DNA from: an uncultured Prevotellaceae bacterium
GTDB taxonomy: Bacteria; Bacteroidota; Bacteroidia; Bacteroidales; Bacteroidaceae
Assembly: GCA_947170495.1 (NCBI GenBank)
Contig: CAMVUB010000009.1
Span: 1-58,600 of the forward strand
DNA length: 58,600 nucleotides
Direction of reading: 5' to 3'
Part shown: positions 28,597-37,576 of the stretch, one piece after another
Position numbering within the stretch: the stretch's first letter is position 1
Layout of the letters: every line of letters starts with the position of its first letter
The notes under the pieces: generated by a model
The model's input: only the letters and a program-made list of their open reading frames with translations
Told to the model about the DNA's origin: nothing
Databases searched by the model: none
Made by a program: the position numbers and the translations under genes

Positions 28597-31500
28597 TTAT
28601 TTTACCATAACCTTTTTGCCATTCACGATGTTCACGCCCTTCTGGACTTTGTTCATGCGCTGTCCAGCGAGGTTGAAGATCTCTGCATTGTCCATTGTCA
28701 ACTTTCCATTGTCAATTGTACGGATGGCATCAACCAGACCCTCATCGAAGAAGAAGGCTTTCACTTCGCTACCACCGCCATCGGTGAGATAAGCGCGGTT
28801 GGCACCTACGGTAGGATTAGCCACTGCGGTATTAACCACATAGAAGCCTACCTTGTCGTCATTGTTCTGGAGAACATAGCTTCCGTTAGGAGCAGGCGTA
28901 TCGCTATAGACACCAGTGAGGAGACCGGCTACAGGAGTTCCGGCAACAGGCTTTCCATAGAATGTGGTTGCTGCAAGAGCTGTTTCCTTGTAGAGGATAA
29001 CAGGCGTGTTGGCGGGAATGGTGGTAGCAACCGGAGTGAGATTCAATGTAGCACCAGTAGCAGTCTCAACGGTGTAAGCCTCAACTTCAGCAGGAATCTC
29101 CACGTCGAACGGAGCCACGAAGGTTGCATACTGAGCATCTGTGATGGTCATATTGGCAGCGTCGAGCTTAGTGTATGTAATGTCACGCCAGCTGAGCCAG
29201 TGAACATTAGAGCCAAGTTTTACATCAATGCTGAGCGTCAGGGTTCCGTCAGAAACTTCGCCACGAGCGGTATAGCGACCAAGACGCATTGTGTTGCCAC
29301 CAGTACCAACAGTAGTCTGACCACTCATGATGCTGACTGCGTCACCACCATTAACACTCATTGTAATCATGCTGTTATCGCCATTGAAGTCAGCATCGCT
29401 TCTGCGCTGTGCGCGAGCCCACAGCTCAACCTCATACATACCGTTGGCCAAACCTGTCAGTGTAGCTGTAAAGGTGTTCGCACCAAGGTTCTGATTGTTT
29501 TCGGTATAATACTCAAAGAAGGGAACAGAGAAGCCCGAACCGTCGTTGTCACCTTCGGTTGACCATGTGTTGATGTAGGGCGCATTGAACCAATTCTCGG
29601 GCGTCTTGCTCCAAGTGCTTGCGATATATGCGCCAGAAACGCCTTCATCTGCGATAGCATGCCAACCGCTGACGGTTGAACCGAGAGTGGCGATTTCACT
29701 CGTGCACTGTGCATCAGTATAGGTTACGTCTGTCCAAGCGGTTGTAGCGGTGCTGATTTCATTCTCCAGAGCTGTTGTGGCTGCTGCTGTTACAAAGTTG
29801 TTAGCATCTCTTACACCTTCAGCCTTGTCGATTGCTGTCTTCAGCTTTGCATAATTGGCAACAGAAGCTTCGGCATCTGCGATTGCAGAGAGAAGAGCCT
29901 CATAGGTGGTCATATTAGGATTTGCCAAGAATGTGGCTTCAGCAGATGCTTGAGCGGCAGACTTGTCTGTACCCATCTTACCTGTTGCCAGCGTATAAGG
30001 CAGAGCAGCATAGCTGGAGGCGAGGTACTTCAGTTCGAAGCCGTCAAAGCAGAACCATGTTGATCCCGTTACGTTACATGTTACACCAATCTTAATGCTT
30101 CCCTTATCGGCGACTTCTATTACTGCAAAGTATTTTTGGGATGTAGTAACATCTTTTGACTCGCCATTAGCATAGAACGTAGCATCACCTGTGCTAGAAT
30201 ATACATAAGCGCTTGCCTGGTAGATACCGACAGGCAGGTACTTGATGGTCTGATTGACATCAAGTGTACCTTCAACGTGCCATTTCTCAGCATAAATATC
30301 ACCCTGTACATTGTCGAAAGACTTATTACCCTGTGTCTGAGCAGGTATAGAACCGTCGCTGTTCCAGCCTGTGAAATTGCCAGTTTCAAAACTCGGGTTC
30401 GTAATCATACTTGTCAAATCAATATTCGTGCCTCCGCCAATCAGACTTGTTGCAGTTTCGTAATTCGTCTTTCCTGCAACAGCAGCAGTTGCCGCAGTAT
30501 TGGCAGCCTCTAAGTTGGCCGTTGCTGTAGTCAGTTGACTTTCGGTCAAGCCTGGGTCACTCAGGTTGAGCGTATTGTCCGAGATTGCTGTCTGCAATAT
30601 AGTCCAGTCGCTGGCAAACAAGCTTTCCTCGGTGAAAGCTTCAGCCTCAGCTATCGCGGCATTATAAGCTGCAATATATGTAGCCAATCTTACCTGAGCA
30701 ACGGTAACATCGCCATAATACTTCATCGTGAAGTGGTCGAACTGCATGAAGTGCGTAGAGTGGAGTCCCACTTCTGCCGTACCTCCATCACCAACTGCAA
30801 ACAGAGAGGACAACTTTTGCCAGTTATCGAAGCCATTCCATGTGGCATTCATCTTTGACTGGTCCCAGGGTGTTGAATAAGTGGTTTCTTCACCCACCTT
30901 GCCATAGGTGCAGATATCATCGGCGCCAGCATCATTCGTACGGGCAACAGCGCTGATTTCATATACACCTCTGGGCAGGCCAGTAAGCGACTGATAAACC
31001 TTCAACTCATTGATGGTTGCAGCCCATGTCTCACGAGCGTACATTCCATAATAAGGAGCATCAGTCACGTTGACGCAGTTGTTCCAGCCTTCGGTCTTTA
31101 ACATGAAATTAAAACCAGTAGGATAATTCAGGCTACCGCTGCTGGCCGTGCTGCTGCCATCCAAAGTTCCAGTATAGGTATCTAGCTCGAAGGAGTTATT
31201 AACAAGCCAACCTGTGACATCGGCAGGGTCTGTGGGAGATGCAGCACTTATGCTATACAAATGAACATCGTCGATAAGGATAGCCTCCTGCTTCATGTTC
31301 TGATTGCCAGGGTTAAAGTTCATTACGATGGAGAGCTTAACCTCACCATCGGCTGCCACGGTAAAAGGCAAAGAAATGCGTGTCCAACCGCACTTGTTGA
31401 AATAGTTGGAGTTGTCGCCCTTCTGTGCGCCAACAGGAGAGTCTTTACTGCTAAGCTCGGAGCCGGATGCTGATGCCTTCAACTGAAGAGTTCCAGCAGA

Positions 31501-31908
31501 AGCTGAAGCATATGTTGCAATTTTGTATGCAACATCAAGTGCATAAGTACCAGCGGGGAGAGTAGGAGATTGCGAGAAAGTAACAGCAAGGCTGCCACTC
31601 CACGACTTGCGACCAAGATAGTAATATGTACCATCAGCAGGAGCTACGCTCTTACCAAAGTTCGAGGGGGTTTTGCCGTCGTTTTGGAAGATACCGAAGT
31701 TTTGTGTTCCACTCGAAGGGAGATTTTCGGTAGTCCAGCCATAAGGGGCGTCAAATGCTCCTGACTCAGCAGATGCGGCCGGGGTTCCGCTTGTACCAAG
31801 TTCGAAACTCGGATTCGTGATGTACGTACTCGTCACATCCGTTTGTGCCCTTAGAGTCCCAAGCGCACCAGCGATAAGCATCGCCGCGAAAAGTAGTTTT
31901 CTTTTCAT
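28597..31908 (-). CDS. Large exported cell-surface protein with repeated jelly-roll modules
   Basis: This 1103-residue protein has a signal peptide (MKRKLLFAAMLIAGALGTLRAQ). At least four carbohydrate-binding-like jelly-rolls begin or recur near ITNPSFELGTSG (~30), LVNNSFELDTYTG (~235), MITNPSFETGNFTGWN (~515) and ISGAYIASTWSKTPENW-like sequence (~775). Helical three-helix-like linkers (AAYNAAIAEAEAFTEESLFA) lie between. The end is the β-sandwich YATFVAPFDVEIPAEVEAY … NRAYL, also in sialidase 2, then IFNLAGQRMNKVQKGVNIVN. No catalytic site is visible, so glycan binding or adhesion is the likely role (inference). The leader from the nearest -7 box is ~310 bp. A small peptide gene follows. Confidence 0.8.
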   Translation of the reverse strand: MKRKLLFAAMLIAGALGTLRAQTDVTSTYITNPSFELGTSGTPAASAESGAFDAPYGWTTENLPSSGTQNFGIFQNDGKTPSNFGKSVAPADGTYYYLGRKSWSGSLAVTFSQSPTLPAGTYALDVAYKIATYASASAGTLQLKASASGSELSSKDSPVGAQKGDNSNYFNKCGWTRISLPFTVAADGEVKLSIVMNFNPGNQNMKQEAILIDDVHLYSISAASPTDPADVTGWLVNNSFELDTYTGTLDGSSTASSGSLNYPTGFNFMLKTEGWNNCVNVTDAPYYGMYARETWAATINELKVYQSLTGLPRGVYEISAVARTNDAGADDICTYGKVGEETTYSTPWDQSKMNATWNGFDNWQKLSSLFAVGDGGTAEVGLHSTHFMQFDHFTMKYYGDVTVAQVRLATYIAAYNAAIAEAEAFTEESLFASDWTILQTAISDNTLNLSDPGLTESQLTTATANLEAANTAATAAVAGKTNYETATSLIGGGTNIDLTSMITNPSFETGNFTGWNSDGSIPAQTQGNKSFDNVQGDIYAEKWHVEGTLDVNQTIKYLPVGIYQASAYVYSSTGDATFYANGESKDVTTSQKYFAVIEVADKGSIKIGVTCNVTGSTWFCFDGFELKYLASSYAALPYTLATGKMGTDKSAAQASAEATFLANPNMTTYEALLSAIADAEASVANYAKLKTAIDKAEGVRDANNFVTAAATTALENEISTATTAWTDVTYTDAQCTSEIATLGSTVSGWHAIADEGVSGAYIASTWSKTPENWFNAPYINTWSTEGDNDGSGFSVPFFEYYTENNQNLGANTFTATLTGLANGMYEVELWARAQRRSDADFNGDNSMITMSVNGGDAVSIMSGQTTVGTGGNTMRLGRYTARGEVSDGTLTLSIDVKLGSNVHWLSWRDITYTKLDAANMTITDAQYATFVAPFDVEIPAEVEAYTVETATGATLNLTPVATTIPANTPVILYKETALAATTFYGKPVAGTPVAGLLTGVYSDTPAPNGSYVLQNNDDKVGFYVVNTAVANPTVGANRAYLTDGGGSEVKAFFFDEGLVDAIRTIDNGKLTMDNAEIFNLAGQRMNKVQKGVNIVNGKKVMVK

Positions 31909-32217
31909 TTGCTCAATAATGTTAGTTAGAAATAATATGAATTAGTTGAACCTTCGATAAGAGTGGCGAGGAGGTGCACTAATTTAGAGGGGAGTGAGCG
32001 TGCGAGACGTACGGGCATGAAAAAAGCGCAGACCTCAGTCGTACGCCAGACGGGGCCTACCACAGCCCACAAGAAATTACGTTAGAAGCCTGCACTATAT
32101 AGCGCATTCTTCAACATTTCTTGTCTTATTGCTCGGTAAGCCTTTTCGAGGGTGGTAGTTTCGTCTGGCGATTGAGCAAAATAGAAAAATCGTGGCCCTT
32201 TTACGGGAAACACGCGG

Positions 32218-32225
32218 CAAAAGTA
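32218..32225 (-). promoter_or_regulatory. Candidate -7 box for the 1103-residue surface protein
   Basis: The minus strand reads TACTTTTG, leaving an unusually long ~310-bp leader. A short ORF (32324-32082) in this region does not look like a protein gene. Confidence 0.45.
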
Positions 32226-32383
32226 GGGATTAAGTGTGAAATGGACAAACATTTTCACAAAAAAGTGCCGCTGCCCCCCTGAAAAACTGATTTCAAAGCC
32301 CCCGCAGCTGTATAGTAGGTACACCTTATTATATATTAAACGAATCTACCCGGTGCTGCGTGTCCACTGCAGTGTCTAAGCAA

Positions 32384-32446
32384 ACCCTCTACAGTGTCTG
32401 CGCGTAGACACTGTAGAGGGTAAGGCGAGGGACTACTAGTGTCTTT
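32384..32446. repeat. Dispersed hairpin repeat, copy 2 (perfect 16-bp stem)
   Basis: ACCCTCTACAGTGTCT (32384-32399) pairs perfectly with AGACACTGTAGAGGGT (32406-32421) across GCGCGT. The tail AAGGCGAGGGACTACTAGTG ends with another AGTGTCT. Copy 1 is at 5171-5232. Confidence 0.85.
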
Positions 32447-32449
32447 TGT

Positions 32450-32709
32450 TACCAACTGCGGACGGCCCCCCTCTAACTCCCCCAAGGGGGGAGGAAGTCC
32501 TAAGGGGCTATTTTTAGAAGACTGCGGTCTTCATGCAATAAGACCGCAGTCTTACGGCCGCAAGACCACGGTCTTCCCAAAAAAACAAGCCCTTGAGGCA
32601 GGAAAAAACGACCTATAGGTCAAATAATAGGCCCAGACAACAGCAGGCTGCATCGTATGATGCAGCCTGCTGTGTAAGGTGATGCAGCTTACGCTACCAA
32701 CTGCGGACG
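32450..32709. repeat. Spacer between two 15-bp direct repeats, with three palindromes
   Basis: TACCAACTGCGGACG occurs at 32450-32464 and 32695-32709; the second copy is the last codons of the GH31 gene. Between them are a C/G-rich palindrome (CTCCCCCAAGGGGGGAG area, 32475-32495), AAGACTGCGGTCTT / AAGACCGCAGTCTT (32518-32531 and 32540-32553) plus AAGACCACGGTCTT (32562-32575), and a perfect 15-bp stem (32640-32654 / 32659-32673) that may end GH31 transcription. No gene. Confidence 0.75.
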
Positions 32710-35700
32710 TTGAGGTATTTGTCGAGGAGGATAGCGTCCTGCGGGGTGAGGGTGAACTTGCCGCGTTGCTTGGCGCGGAAGCGGAGGATGAAGAGGGTGG
32801 TGTCGCCCTCGACATAGGGATGCTCACCGCAGTTGACGAAGGTGGGGTAGAGGGCCTTCTGGCCGTTGGTGTGGAGGCGGTCGTAGGTGAGGTTGCGCAT
32901 CTCCTGCATGCCTACGGGCTCGATGCCGAGGTACTCCCACTGGGTGGCGTCATACGGGATGGCGCAGCTGAGGGCGTTGACGCTCTGGAGGCCGCGACCG
33001 CTGACGGTCATGGTGACGATGTCGCCGGCAGCGACAATCTTCTTGTCGGCGACGGCGGTGACGGTGCCGGCTACGGGCGGCACGCGGCGGCTGCTGACGC
33101 CAGACTCGAGCTCGATGGCGACGGTGCTGATGTCGTAGGCGTCGATGAGGCCGTTGCGGTTGAGGTCGCCATGTGAGATGTAGCCCTCGAAGTCGCCGTC
33201 GCCCTGGCGCAGGCCGGTGTAGTTCATGTAGCTGGTGAAGTCGTTCTCGTCGATGCGGTTGTCGTGGTTGATGTCGCCGGGGATGGTCATCTCAGCCTCG
33301 GGGTTGCGGAAGACGTAGATCTGCTGGCCGCTGCCGAAACCACCGCGGGCGTCGGTGACGTGGATTCTGATATAGCGGAGACCCACCCCCGTGCCCCTCC
33401 CGTGAGGGAGGGGAGACCACTGCTGTTTGTCGAGGCTGTATTCGACGGTGTATTGGGCGAAGGTGCCGTTGCCGAGGTCGGGACGGGGAACGTAGCGGAT
33501 GCTGTCGATCTGCGTGATGACGTGGAGGTCGAGGAGGAGGTCGAAGGGCGTGGCATTGGGCTGGTTCCAGGCGGTGTGCCAGGTGGTGCCTTCGTCGAAG
33601 TCGAAGAGATGGCGTATGCCCTGTCCGGGTTGGTCGGGGATGGTGCACTCGGCGGTGATGCCGCGGATGGCGAAGCGCAGCGGGTCGGGGCTGGTGCGGA
33701 ATTTCTCGCGTGCCCACTCGCCCTGGCCATCCTTGTTCACGGCGCGCACGCGGACCTCGTAGTTGGTCTCGGGTTCCAGGCCTTCAAGGGTGAAGGCGGG
33801 GGAGGTGATGGTGCTGTAGAGTTGGCCTTGGTGCTCTATCTCGTAGTAGTCGGCATTCTCCACGGCGGTCCATTTCAGCGGCAGCGCGTGGGCCGAGGGT
33901 GAGAGGCAGCCGTCCTCGAAGTCATCGGTGAGGAGCGTGGGTGCTGCGAGGGCGCCGCTGCGCTGGAGCTGGTGGTTGGAGGCGTCGAAGGTGTAGCCGT
34001 CGATGATGACCTCGAGCTTTGTGGTGGTGATGTCGATGTCGGCGGCGCAGACGTAGAGGCGCGGCGTGTGGATGACCTGCACGTCAGCCATCGGTGTGCC
34101 GGGCGTGGCCCAGAGGTTGAGCTGCGGGGCGGCATCGTAGTAGAAGACGTTGGTCTTCTTGGTGAAGTCATCGAGCTCATCGACCTCGTCGATGCGCACT
34201 TTCTTGCCGTTCATGAGGAGCGTGACGCGTTTGGGACGTGCCTGCAGAGGTACGATGAATTCAGTGGATTTCTCACGTTCGAAGCCTGCGAAGCTGCCGC
34301 GTGTGGGTTCTACGGTGAGGCGGAGCTGCCCCTTCGCGTTGAGGTCGCTCGTGATGTGGGTCGTCGTGCTCTCGCCGCGCAGGTACGCTTGTGTGCGGCC
34401 GTCATCGTCGTAGGCGGTGAACTCGGTGTGGCCGAGCGGATAAATATAGAACCCGCGCGTGTGCGTGTCGATATCGCTGGGGTTGTTGTGTGCGTGGATG
34501 GCGGGGATGATGGCGCCGCGGCGCACGAAGACGGGCAGCTTCCACAGCGGTGCATCGAACTGGTTCAGAATGCGACCACCCTCATAGCAGCGCCCCGTGA
34601 ACCAATCCACCCACTGCCCCTCGGGCAGGTAGATGTTGTTGCGGACGTCGTTGCCGTCGGCATCGGCGGCGGTGTTCTGGTAGATGGGAGCGATGAGGAA
34701 GCTGGGACCGTAATAGAATTGATAGTTGAGGGTTGAGAGTTGAGCGTTGAGGGATAAGGGCCTAATTATAGGCATTCCATCGATGGCTTCGTGGGCGATG
34801 GTGTAGGTGTAGGGCATGAGCATGGACTTCAGCTTCAAGTACCAGCGGTTGATGCTGGTGGCGGGTTCGCCGAGGGCCTGCGGGTACTTGGCATTGCTGC
34901 CCCAGCCGTCCATGTTGAGCTGCATGGGCGTGAAGGTCTTCCACTGGAAGTCGCGCACATTGACGGGGATGTTACGACCGCCGAAGATGCCGTCCATGTC
35001 GGAGCTGATGTTGGGCTGTCCGCTGAGGCCGGAACCGATATATGTCGGGATGTGGAAGCGGATGTACTCCCACTCGCCGCCCGTCTGGTCGCCGGTCCAG
35101 ATGCCGGCATAGCGCTGTGTGCCTGCCCAGCCGTCGAGGGAGATGATGAAGGGGCGCGCATCGTTGCCGTAGTAGGGCATGATCTGTCCCACGTCGGCGA
35201 CGCCGTTGAGGCCGAAGCTGTAGCCGGCACCGACCCATGCCACGTCTGTCTTCAGTACGCGGACGCCAGCGTCGCGCACCTCACGCACGATGTCGCGCTG
35301 CAGAAGTGCCTCGATGCCCTCCTTAGGGTGCAGGTCGCTCTGTGTCCACAGACCGATCTCCACACCGTGGTAGCGGGCGTAGTCACCGAACTGCTTCAGG
35401 TTCTCGACATTGCCTTCGAGGGTCTCCGTCTGGCCGTAGCCGGTGCCGTAGCCGTCGTTGGGGAGCACCCAGCCGAGGGGCATGTCGGCTGCCTCGTAGC
35501 GGTCGATGACGGCGCGGGCGGAGAACTGGTAGTTGCCGTCGAGCTCGCCGTTGAGGCTCTCGCGGATACCGCCTTCCACAGGTTTCTGGGATTCCTTGTA
35601 GTATTTGCCGTCCTCAAAAAGGACGGAGCCGTTGGGGCCAGCCATGGCGGCCCCCCCTACGGCCCCCGAGGGGGCTTCTGTTGATTTTTGGGAAGTGGAC

Positions 35701-36587
35701 ACATCATCCGTGCCCCCCTCGGGGGGCGAAAGGGGGGCCAGTTCTTTCCAGTAATCCCTATTATACGCATTCAGGTGGCCTTCGTAGAAGCCGAATTTGG
35801 GGAGGAGGACGGGATGGCCGGTGAGCTGGTAGAAGTCGTTGAGGAGGGGCACGCAGCCGTCGTCAACGAAGAGGAAGAGGTCGAGATAGGCTTCCTCATG
35901 GGAGAGCTTCACCTTGCCGGGCTCGGTGGCACCGAAGTCATACTTACCCGGACGGAAGGTGTGCCACAGGATGCCGTAGCCGGCTGTGCTCCAATAGAAG
36001 GGGGTGGGGGAGGCGACGCCGCCATCCACCCAGTTGTTGGTGTTCTCGATGGCGATGACGGTGCCCTTATGCGAGTAGCGACCATTCTGCACACCGCCGC
36101 CATAGAAATATTCGTTGGCGTCGGCCGAGAGGGTCAGGGCGCTCTGTTTGTCATTGAAGTAGAAGCCGGCGAAACCCGTTTCCGGGGCTGTCTCGATGGG
36201 GAGCTGGCGCGTGACGATGCGACCGGACTTGCGGTCGGAGAACGTCATAAGGCCGTTGTTGCGCGCGATGCTGACGACCAGCTGCCCGGCCTGCACGCGA
36301 TAGAAGGAGGCATCCTCCTCCACGGTGAGGCCGCCCACGTCACGTCGCGGCTGCTCGACGAGGATTTGTGCGGGCGGTGTGGCCACGGGGTCACGCACAA
36401 TGCCGCCCTGGGGATCCAGGAAGAGACGCACGATGTTGGGGCCGTAGAAGTCGAGGGTCAGCACCTGGCTGTTTTGTGTGACTTCCACGGTGGTGGGGTT
36501 CAACTTCTTGACAGTGACGGCCGCCTGAAGGGTTGCGGAGGCTAACAGGCATAGAAAGAGTGCCGGAAAAGAGGGTCGTTTGAACAT
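32694..36587 (-). CDS. Exported GH31 α-glycosidase with F5/8-type, dockerin-like and cohesin-like C-terminal modules
   Basis: This 1297-residue exported protein (signal FPALFLCLLASATLQA) has the GH31 N-domain (~20-260) and barrel. Nucleophile candidate Asp is in VLKTDVAWVGAGYSFG; acid/base candidate Asp is in NISSDMDGIFGG. After the barrel come proximal and distal β domains, a fibronectin-III-like segment, a discoidin/F5-8-like domain (~1000-1110), two EF-hand-like dockerin repeats (GDINHDNRIDENDF, GDLNRNGLIDAYDI) and a cohesin-like end. Substrate is uncertain: α-GalNAc or α-galactoside release would suit the sialidase/hexosaminidase context, α-xyloside or α-glucoside cannot be excluded. A palindrome pair and a heptamer array are inserted in frame. 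Confidence 0.85.
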   Translation of the reverse strand: MFKRPSFPALFLCLLASATLQAAVTVKKLNPTTVEVTQNSQVLTLDFYGPNIVRLFLDPQGGIVRDPVATPPAQILVEQPRRDVGGLTVEEDASFYRVQAGQLVVSIARNNGLMTFSDRKSGRIVTRQLPIETAPETGFAGFYFNDKQSALTLSADANEYFYGGGVQNGRYSHKGTVIAIENTNNWVDGGVASPTPFYWSTAGYGILWHTFRPGKYDFGATEPGKVKLSHEEAYLDLFLFVDDGCVPLLNDFYQLTGHPVLLPKFGFYEGHLNAYNRDYWKELAPLSPPEGGTDDVSTSQKSTEAPSGAVGGAAMAGPNGSVLFEDGKYYKESQKPVEGGIRESLNGELDGNYQFSARAVIDRYEAADMPLGWVLPNDGYGTGYGQTETLEGNVENLKQFGDYARYHGVEIGLWTQSDLHPKEGIEALLQRDIVREVRDAGVRVLKTDVAWVGAGYSFGLNGVADVGQIMPYYGNDARPFIISLDGWAGTQRYAGIWTGDQTGGEWEYIRFHIPTYIGSGLSGQPNISSDMDGIFGGRNIPVNVRDFQWKTFTPMQLNMDGWGSNAKYPQALGEPATSINRWYLKLKSMLMPYTYTIAHEAIDGMPIIRPLSLNAQLSTLNYQFYYGPSFLIAPIYQNTAADADGNDVRNNIYLPEGQWVDWFTGRCYEGGRILNQFDAPLWKLPVFVRRGAIIPAIHAHNNPSDIDTHTRGFYIYPLGHTEFTAYDDDGRTQAYLRGESTTTHITSDLNAKGQLRLTVEPTRGSFAGFEREKSTEFIVPLQARPKRVTLLMNGKKVRIDEVDELDDFTKKTNVFYYDAAPQLNLWATPGTPMADVQVIHTPRLYVCAADIDITTTKLEVIIDGYTFDASNHQLQRSGALAAPTLLTDDFEDGCLSPSAHALPLKWTAVENADYYEIEHQGQLYSTITSPAFTLEGLEPETNYEVRVRAVNKDGQGEWAREKFRTSPDPLRFAIRGITAECTIPDQPGQGIRHLFDFDEGTTWHTAWNQPNATPFDLLLDLHVITQIDSIRYVPRPDLGNGTFAQYTVEYSLDKQQWSPLPHGRGTGVGLRYIRIHVTDARGGFGSGQQIYVFRNPEAEMTIPGDINHDNRIDENDFTSYMNYTGLRQGDGDFEGYISHGDLNRNGLIDAYDISTVAIELESGVSSRRVPPVAGTVTAVADKKIVAAGDIVTMTVSGRGLQSVNALSCAIPYDATQWEYLGIEPVGMQEMRNLTYDRLHTNGQKALYPTFVNCGEHPYVEGDTTLFILRFRAKQRGKFTLTPQDAILLDKYLNVRSW
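34720..34756. repeat. Heptamer array inside GH31
   Basis: GTTGAGG/GTTGAGA/GTTGAGC units encode SLNAQLSTLN on the minus strand, like the array in alaS. Confidence 0.8.
35650..35740. repeat. REPIN-like palindrome pair inside GH31
   Basis: Inverted GCCCCCGAGGGGGC-type palindromes flank ~35 bp and encode APLSPPEGGTDDVS…EAPSGAVGGA. The half encoding EAPSGAVGGA is nearly the same as in mrp. Confidence 0.82.
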
Positions 36588-36617
36588 TTTATCGTCAGTT
36601 TTTATGTTTTATGTGGG

Positions 36618-36676
36618 CAAAAGTAAGAAAAAGTTTAAAGTTTAAGGTTTAAAGTTGAAAGTTTTTACTAACTTTG
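36618..36676. promoter_or_regulatory. Divergent promoters sharing one heptamer array
   Basis: TACTTTTG on the minus strand (36625-36618, for GH31) and TAACTTTG on the plus strand (36669-36676, for the coiled-coil gene) face away from each other. The ~40 bp between them is a GTTTAAA/GTTGAAA heptamer array (36631-36666) covering both -33 regions. Confidence 0.7.
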
Positions 36677-36696
36677 CCGTCAAATTAGGTAAAAAT

Positions 36697-37572
36697 ATGA
36701 ACAAAAAGACACTTTATGCCCTCTTGGCAGTGGTCGCTGTGCTGATATGTGGCATGGCGTACCTGATCTACTCGCTGAACAAGTCCAACGAAGAGAACAA
36801 GCAGATGCTTGAGCTCGCCGAGATGGACAAGCGCGAGATGGAGAACGAGTATGAACACTTTGCACAGCAGTACAACGAGATGAAGACGCAGGTCACCAAC
36901 GACTCGCTGATGGCGCAGCTGGAACGCGAACAGCAGCGCACACAGGAGCTGCTGGAGGAGCTGCGACGCACGAAGAGCAACGATGCGGCCGAGATCACGC
37001 GCCTGAAGAAGGAGCTGGCAACGATGCGCGAGGTGTTGAAGAGCTTCGTGGCCGAGATCGACTCGCTGAACCGCCTGAACACGCAGCTCATGGGTGAGAA
37101 CGAGAACCTGCGCATCCAGCAGGCACAGCAGGCACAGCAGATCTCGCATCTCAGCGAGGAGCGTGCGACGCTGACGGACAAGGTGGCCATCGCCAGCCAG
37201 CTGGACGCCATCGGTATTCGCATCAACGCCCTGAACAAGAAAGGCAAGGATGCCAAGAAGATTGCTGATGTCAAGAAGTTCCAGGTCGCCTTCAGCATCG
37301 CCCGCAATGTGACAGCGGCTGCCGGTAACAAGTCCATCTTCGTTCGCATCCTCAAGCCTACGGGTGAGGTGTTGAACGGCGGCGGCACCTTCGCTTTCGA
37401 GAACCGCCGTCTGGAGTACAGCATCCGCAAGGACATCGAGTACAATGGTGAGGAAACGCCCGTCACCGTCTATTGGGATGTCAACGAGATGCTCGTGGCC
37501 GGCCAGTACCGCATCCAAATCTTCGCCGATGGCAATAATATCGGGGGAGGGACGATTTCATTTGAGAAATAG
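36697..37572 (+). CDS. Membrane-anchored coiled-coil protein, conserved in Bacteroidota, function unknown
   Basis: The ATG at 36697 gives MNKKTLYALLAVVAVLICGM, a single N-terminal membrane helix; the ATG at 36655 lies before the promoter box and is rejected. Residues ~25-170 form a long Gln/Glu-rich coiled coil. The C-terminal ~100 residues are β-rich (KFQVAFSIARNVTAAAGNKS, QYRIQIFADGNNIGGGTISF). The C-part probably lies on one side of the membrane at the end of the coil. Nothing identifies a catalytic role; envelope scaffolding is a guess. 291 residues. Confidence 0.7.
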   Translation: MNKKTLYALLAVVAVLICGMAYLIYSLNKSNEENKQMLELAEMDKREMENEYEHFAQQYNEMKTQVTNDSLMAQLEREQQRTQELLEELRRTKSNDAAEITRLKKELATMREVLKSFVAEIDSLNRLNTQLMGENENLRIQQAQQAQQISHLSEERATLTDKVAIASQLDAIGIRINALNKKGKDAKKIADVKKFQVAFSIARNVTAAAGNKSIFVRILKPTGEVLNGGGTFAFENRRLEYSIRKDIEYNGEETPVTVYWDVNEMLVAGQYRIQIFADGNNIGGGTISFEK

Positions 37573-37576
37573 AACC

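Noticed and set aside
32082..32324. 80-residue ORF upstream of the surface protein (minus strand)
   Set aside because: It spans the candidate promoter and leader, has Phe/Arg-rich random-looking sequence and no relatives I recognise.
33150..33300. Cellulosome-type system suggested by the dockerin-like GH31 end
   Set aside because: No scaffoldin with multiple cohesins is in the window; a lone dockerin/cohesin-like end does not make a cellulosome.
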